A stretch of DNA of 64,000 nt from Acetitomaculum ruminis DSM 5522. GTDB taxonomy: Bacteria > Bacillota > Clostridia > Lachnospirales > Lachnospiraceae. Below, piece after piece: positions 59,677 to 64,000 of the stretch (positions are counted from its first letter, which is position 1; each line of letters starts with the position of its first letter). The position numbers and the translations under genes are program-made. Location of the stretch: positions 68,119 to 132,118 of the forward strand of contig NZ_FOJY01000008.1 in assembly GCF_900112085.1 (NCBI RefSeq), written 5' to 3'. The notes under the pieces are model-generated. The model did no database searches. It had not been told where the DNA came from and saw nothing but the letters and a program-made list of their open reading frames with translations.

Positions 59677-60327
59677 ATGGAAATAGGAAGTAAAATAAGA
59701 CAATCAAGGATGGAGGCGAAAATCACCCAAGAGCAGGTGGCTGAAATCCTGGGTGTGAGCAGACAGACAATTTCCAACTGGGAAAACGAAAAATCATACC
59801 CTGATATTATCAGTGTCCTTAAGATGAGCGACCTGTATCAGGTTAGTCTGGATTACCTTTTGAAAGGAGAAACGTCGATGAATAATTATATGGACTTTTT
59901 AGATGAAAGTACGAATGTAGTAAAGAGCAAAAACAGGCTATCAAAATTAATACTGATTTTGACCTATTTTGTGTTTTGGACAATTGCAGTAATTGCTTTC
60001 TGGTGCTTTTTGAAACCTGGTGATGAGATGGGGTATACCTTTTTGTACTTTTATATTGTTACTCCATTTGCAACATTGATGGTATCATTCATAATTGGTG
60101 AAAATAATTATTGGGGAAGATGGAAGTGGCTTGCTACAATTGTATTTGGAATTATGTATATGATGTTGAGTTACTGCACCTTCGATATGGCTTGGAGTAT
60201 ATCAATGAAAAAAGTAGCAGTTCCGAGATTTTCAACAATATTAGTCGGTATGATAATATCCCTTATAGGAATGACAGTAGGACATTTGTTGTATTTCGTA
60301 CGAAGTAGAACAAAAAAGAAGGCTTAA
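59677..60327 (+). CDS. XRE regulator with C-terminal membrane domain
   Basis: 216 aa. HTH_3 at about 6-62 (ITQEQVAEILGVSRQTISNW, SLDYLLKGE), then four hydrophobic segments (about 90-112, 118-140, 150-168, 188-208). A common Firmicutes layout in which a membrane part controls a bound DNA-binding head. ATG 59677 has AAAGAAAGGAATCGG upstream; the earlier frame from 59581 has no RBS. Target unknown. Confidence 0.88.
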   Translation: MEIGSKIRQSRMEAKITQEQVAEILGVSRQTISNWENEKSYPDIISVLKMSDLYQVSLDYLLKGETSMNNYMDFLDESTNVVKSKNRLSKLILILTYFVFWTIAVIAFWCFLKPGDEMGYTFLYFYIVTPFATLMVSFIIGENNYWGRWKWLATIVFGIMYMMLSYCTFDMAWSISMKKVAVPRFSTILVGMIISLIGMTVGHLLYFVRSRTKKKA

Positions 60328-60352
60328 ACTGTCATACAAAACACAGTTGGAG

Positions 60353-60398
60353 TCCTAATTCCGAGTGATGAAAAATATCATTTGGAATTAGGATTTTT
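60353..60398 (+). terminator. Terminator after the XRE membrane regulator
   Basis: TCCTAATTCC...GGAATTAGGA, perfect 10-bp stem, followed by TTTTT. Confidence 0.75.
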
Positions 60399-60418
60399 AG
60401 CTTGATTTTTACATATGA

Positions 60419-60434
60419 GTTAGATAAAACTAAT
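60419..60434 (+). promoter_or_regulatory. Metal-box-like operator before the ZIP transporter
   Basis: GTTAGATAAAACTAAT, 22 bp before the start codon, same pattern GTTAGAT-N3-ACTAAY as the two sites in front of DUF3793/flavodoxin (11340, 11409). Confidence 0.55.
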
Positions 60435-60455
60435 TATATAAGTGAGGTGATATAG

Positions 60456-61238
60456 ATGACAAAGGATTTACTTTTAGGAATATTGATTCCTCTTATAGGA
60501 ACAGGAGCAGGTTCAGCTTGCGTTTTTTTTATGAAAAAAGAGTTATCCCTCAGTGTACAAAGAGCACTTACGGGATTTGCGGCAGGTGTAATGGTTGCCG
60601 CATCTATTTGGAGTCTTATTATCCCGGCTATTGAGCAGTCAAAGTCAATGGGGAATTTTTCCTTTCTACCTGCGCTAATTGGTTTTTGGTTTGGTATTAT
60701 ATTTTTGCTGATTCTTGATAGCGTCATTCCCCATTTACATATGAATGCACAAAAAGCTGAAGGTACTAAAAGCAAACTCGCAAAGACTACAATGATGGTA
60801 CTTGCCGTAACCCTTCATAACATTCCGGAAGGAATGGCTGTTGGTGTGGTATATGCAGGATTTCTAACAGGTTCTTCGGAAATTACCGCTGGTGGTGCTT
60901 TGGCATTGTCCCTTGGTATTGCCATACAAAATTTCCCGGAAGGCGCCATTATTTCTATGCCTCTCCATGGTGAGGGAAAAAAGAAAAGTCTGGCATTTTT
61001 AGACGGCGTATTATCCGGAGCTGTTGAACCAATAGGTGCCCTTATTACCATTTTCCTTGCAGGATTGATAGTCCCGGCTATGCCATATTTATTAAGTTTT
61101 GCTGCCGGAGCAATGCTATATGTTGTAGTGGAAGAATTAATTCCTGAAATGAGTGAAGGAGAACACTCTAACATAGGAGTATTGATGTTTTCAGTGGGAT
61201 TCACCTTAATGATGGCTTTAGATGTTGCTTTGGGATAG
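60456..61238 (+). CDS. ZIP family metal transporter
   Basis: 260 aa, eight TM segments, with HNIPEGMAVGV at about 121-131 (TM4) and IQNFPEGAIISMPL (TM5), the metal-coordinating motifs of ZIP carriers that bring Zn2+, Fe2+ or Mn2+ into the cytoplasm. GTGAGGTGATATAG precedes the ATG. The putative metal box upstream fits repression by the imported metal. Confidence 0.93.
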   Translation: MTKDLLLGILIPLIGTGAGSACVFFMKKELSLSVQRALTGFAAGVMVAASIWSLIIPAIEQSKSMGNFSFLPALIGFWFGIIFLLILDSVIPHLHMNAQKAEGTKSKLAKTTMMVLAVTLHNIPEGMAVGVVYAGFLTGSSEITAGGALALSLGIAIQNFPEGAIISMPLHGEGKKKSLAFLDGVLSGAVEPIGALITIFLAGLIVPAMPYLLSFAAGAMLYVVVEELIPEMSEGEHSNIGVLMFSVGFTLMMALDVALG

Positions 61239-61391
61239 ATATTAAAAATGAATTTCCATATCAGATACTATTCACAAAGTATTCAAAGAGCAAACAGGCG
61301 TTACACAGATTCCTTCTTATAATAAAGTTTAACAAAAAACATTAATAACTTATTTTTTAGGAAAGGAAAGCCATTTGGCAAGGTGATAAAT

Positions 61392-63275
61392 ATGCAATAT
61401 AAAAAAATGAGAATTTTTTGTGGACTTATGGTAGCTGGTATGGTTGCAACATCTCTTTCGGCTTGTACAAGCTCATCAACCAAAACAGCAATTGTATCAG
61501 ATGATAAAAATTCAACAGAAAACAAATTTGAATATACAGATGGAAGTGACATTGATGATCTTGCCGGAAAAAGTGTAATGGGAACTGTTACAAAGGTCGA
61601 TGGTTCAACAATAACTCTTTCAGTTATGGAAGGCGGTGGACAGCCACCTTTAGGCGAAGCTCCGTCAGAAGATAGAGATTCTTCTTTGGATGATAAAAAG
61701 GAAATGCCAAAGGAAACAGATGATAATTCTGAATCCGAAACAACAAAAGAAAATTCCGACAAAAAGGAAATGCCGGAAATGGAGACAAAAGAAGCAACTC
61801 TTACAATATCTGATGAATCCGTTTTAAGTGGAATCACTCTTTTAGAGATTGAAGAAGGAAGCAATTTAGAAATATCATTTGATGACGATGGAAATATTTC
61901 ATCAATATCCCTTTCTGAAGGATTCGGAGGGGGTCAGCCTCCTCAGGGTCAGTCTTCAGGCGTTGACAGTTATGACGCAGTTACAGAATATTCTGAAGAT
62001 ACAGAAGAATCAAATGAGTCTTATACTTCAACAAATACGGATGAAAACGCAATCCTTGTTTCAAATGGTGCAAATGTAACTCTTGATAACATTACAGTAG
62101 ATAGAACCTCGTCAGACAGTACCGGCGGAGATAATTCCAGCTTTTACGGAGTTGGAGCTGCTATTCTTACAATAGATGGAACAACCAATATAACTAATGC
62201 AAATATCTCAACAGATGCAGCAGGTGGAGCCGGAGTATTCGCCTATGCAGATGGTGTGGTAAACATCTCTGACTCAACCATATATACAAAGCAAAATACC
62301 TCTGGAGGAATTCATGTGGCAGGCGGTGGAACACTTTATGCAAACAACCTTAATGTCACCACAGAAGGTGAATCAGCAGCTGCCATAAGAAGTGACAGAG
62401 GCGGTGGAACAATGATAGTTGACCAGGGTACATATACAAGTAATGGTGTAGGTTCACCGGCAGTATATTGTACAGCAGATATTGCAGTTAATAATGCTAC
62501 ATTGAAATCTAACGGTTCTGAGGCAATTTGCATGGAAGGTTTTAACAATTTGTATCTTTATGATTGTGATATATCAGGAAACATGCAGGATCTGGAAGCA
62601 AACGATACAACCTGGGATATCATCGTTTACCAGAGTATGTCAGGAGATGCTGAAGTTGGAAATGCCACAATGCAGATAGTTGGAGGAAGCTTAGAGGCTA
62701 AGAACGGTGGTCTTATCTATACCACAAATACACAATCCAACATCCTTCTTTCAGATGTGGATATAACCTATTCAGATGACAGCGAATTTTTCCTCATGGC
62801 AACAGGAAATACCAACTCCCGAGGCTGGGGAAACGAAGGTGAAAACGGAGCAGATTGTACCTTTACTGCTGATTCACAGGAAATGAGTGGAAAAGTAATC
62901 TGGGACAGCATCTCACAGCTTGATTTCTATATGACAAATGCCAGCACCCTTACAGGCTCTTTTGAAGATGATGAAACCTACGCAGGAAATGGTGGAGATG
63001 GCTATTGTAATGTATACATAAGCTCAGATTCAAAATGGATAGTAACAAGCGACAGCACAGTAACAAATCTTTACTGCGAAGGAACAATCCTTGATGAAAA
63101 CCAGAAAACAGTGTCAATTGTAGGCACAGATGGCACAGTATATGTAGAAGGTACATCAGATTTAACAATAACAGTAGAAAGCTATGGCGATAGCGTAGAC
63201 CTCTCCGGCGCAGCATTGACAACAGATTTTGAATGTCCGCTTTACACCACATCATCATCCCTTAAAAATGCGTAA
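61392..63275 (+). CDS. Large secreted lipoprotein with beta-helix-like repeats
   Basis: 627 aa. Lipoprotein signal with lipobox L22-S-A-C25, a Ser/Asp/Glu-rich linker containing two GGGQPP-type motifs, then a long beta-strand repeat region (about 215-470) with recurring NITNANISTDAAGG/NISDSTIYTKQNT/ATLKSNGSEA units of the parallel beta-helix kind. Surface-anchored; role likely in adhesion or carbohydrate binding, not proven. I chose ATG 61392 after AAGGTG; GTG 61383 lies in that RBS. Confidence 0.82.
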   Translation: MQYKKMRIFCGLMVAGMVATSLSACTSSSTKTAIVSDDKNSTENKFEYTDGSDIDDLAGKSVMGTVTKVDGSTITLSVMEGGGQPPLGEAPSEDRDSSLDDKKEMPKETDDNSESETTKENSDKKEMPEMETKEATLTISDESVLSGITLLEIEEGSNLEISFDDDGNISSISLSEGFGGGQPPQGQSSGVDSYDAVTEYSEDTEESNESYTSTNTDENAILVSNGANVTLDNITVDRTSSDSTGGDNSSFYGVGAAILTIDGTTNITNANISTDAAGGAGVFAYADGVVNISDSTIYTKQNTSGGIHVAGGGTLYANNLNVTTEGESAAAIRSDRGGGTMIVDQGTYTSNGVGSPAVYCTADIAVNNATLKSNGSEAICMEGFNNLYLYDCDISGNMQDLEANDTTWDIIVYQSMSGDAEVGNATMQIVGGSLEAKNGGLIYTTNTQSNILLSDVDITYSDDSEFFLMATGNTNSRGWGNEGENGADCTFTADSQEMSGKVIWDSISQLDFYMTNASTLTGSFEDDETYAGNGGDGYCNVYISSDSKWIVTSDSTVTNLYCEGTILDENQKTVSIVGTDGTVYVEGTSDLTITVESYGDSVDLSGAALTTDFECPLYTTSSSLKNA

Positions 63276-63293
63276 AAATTAATGCTTAATTTA

Positions 63294-63327
63294 AAATCAA
63301 CACCCTCTAAAAGTTAGGGTGTTGATT
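63294..63327 (+). terminator. Terminator of the lipoprotein gene
   Basis: AAATCAACACCCT...AGGGTGTTGATTT plus TTTTT. Confidence 0.8.
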
Positions 63328-63446
63328 TTTTTGCATAACTGATGGTTAAATAAGATTTTCTATAAAAACTATTCGTTTTTTGAATAATCATAAAATCGCC
63401 TTGTTTTTACAAATAGAGGGTAATATAATAACAAGACTGCAAGAAA

Positions 63447-63500
63447 AAGAACCACCCTTTTTCTCAAACATAAGAGAGCTTAGAATGGTTCTTTTTTTTA
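63447..63500. terminator. Terminator-like hairpin between the lipoprotein and surface protein genes
   Basis: AAAGAACCA...TGGTTCTTT with T-runs on both strands (TTTTTTTT on plus, TTCTTTTTCTT on minus); would close the minus-strand surface protein gene. Confidence 0.65.
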
Positions 63501-63547
63501 CTGTCAACTACTTAACATAGTGACATTATATTTTTATTATAGCTTAT

Positions 63548-64000
63548 TTATTTTATCTTAAGTGTAATAGTTTTTTCTACAGCTTTTTTATCAATATTGG
63601 CTAATCCCTTGAAATTGATTGTTATTGTTATCTTATAGTTTCCTTTCTTAAGACCTTTTTTAACTGTTATTTTTCCATCTTGTGAAACTATTATTTTTTT
63701 ATCTCCTCCTTTTTTAGTGAAGGTGATTCCTTTTGTAATATTTTTTGTTTTATTTGCTTCTTTGTAAGTACCATTAGCTTTTACAGCATATTTTAAATCA
63801 TGTTTTTGAAGTTTTGTATAACTTAATACTTTTGTTTTCTTTGAAGTAGCTGTAAGGTCTAATTTTGCTGCTTGTTTTTTAATAACAAATTTGTATGCTT
63901 TTGATGTAACACCCTTATAATTTTCATTTTCTTTTGCAACAGCCACTACATAATATGTTCCAACATTTTTTACATCAACAGCTTTTATTTCTTTTTTACA
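63548..64000 (-). CDS. C-terminal part of a surface protein (cut by window edge)
   Basis: Minus-strand frame open from the right edge to a stop at 63548 (150 codons). Lys/Thr-rich beta-strand sequence (VGTYYVVAVAKENENYKGV, KGLKKGNYKITITINFKG) of the Ig-like repeats at the C-termini of Lachnospiraceae cell-surface proteins. An internal GTG at 63946 is not a start: coding continues upstream of it. Confidence 0.65.
   Translation of the reverse strand, partial: CKKEIKAVDVKNVGTYYVVAVAKENENYKGVTSKAYKFVIKKQAAKLDLTATSKKTKVLSYTKLQKHDLKYAVKANGTYKEANKTKNITKGITFTKKGGDKKIIVSQDGKITVKKGLKKGNYKITITINFKGLANIDKKAVEKTITLKIK

Overview
The window is AT-rich and encodes a gene complement typical of an anaerobic Clostridia genome, most likely Lachnospiraceae: DUF4364, DUF3793, a TIGR01212 radical SAM protein, an AsrC-like siroheme protein, an EFR1-type flavodoxin-ferredoxin remnant and a BceRS-type two-component/ABC locus. 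Species cannot be fixed by reading alone. No rRNA, tRNA or CRISPR array was seen.

Layout. (1) 1-21.5 kb is ordinary chromosome: a sugar:cation symporter (cut by the edge), proC, an ABC-class ATPase, rarA, DUF4364 and TIGR01212, malic enzyme, a small membrane protein, an EamA exporter, a flavodoxin/DUF3793 pair behind a probable metal-responsive promoter, a PPOX-fold protein, a CIRCE-controlled lon-larB-larC operon, a four-part hybrid histidine kinase, and guaA. (2) 21.5-39.6 kb is an accretion of small integrated elements behind guaA. The last 12 bases of guaA (GAGATGGAGTAG) recur, exactly or nearly, at 26053, 30719 and 39584. The first two units are diverged relatives: each has a consensus promoter, a 147-aa protein overlapping an XRE regulator, then unrelated cargo (a 364-aa unknown plus a RhuM-Fic fusion; or DUF3791 plus a YhcG nuclease), then a conserved ~500 bp end. 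The second has lost its integrase except for the last codons, now joined to an IS110 fragment. The third carries xis, int and mobC, and cargo AIPR, TrlF (PHP + SMC-like ATPase) and Fic. (3) 39.6-41.4 kb is a group IIC-like intron sitting directly behind a terminator hairpin. (4) 41.4-46.6 kb is decayed accessory DNA: broken EFR1, RhuM, nuclease and chemoreceptor genes, with a live-looking class II Fic gene and two promoters sharing one operator. (5) 46.7-64 kb returns to chromosome-like genes: AsrC-like protein, BceRS plus FtsX-type ABC transporter, methyltransferase/radical SAM/AraC/two half-ABC transporters, an XRE membrane regulator, a ZIP metal transporter, a beta-helix lipoprotein and the end of a surface protein.

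Strongest leads: the tandem cargo-swapping elements at guaA and their 13-6-13 operators; the AIPR-TrlF-Fic set; a 164-bp hairpin-rich repeat present twice 55.8 kb apart; a small RNA on the minus strand at 8.4 kb with consensus promoter and terminator; and a GTTAGAT-N3-ACTAAY box in front of both the DUF3793/flavodoxin unit and the ZIP transporter.
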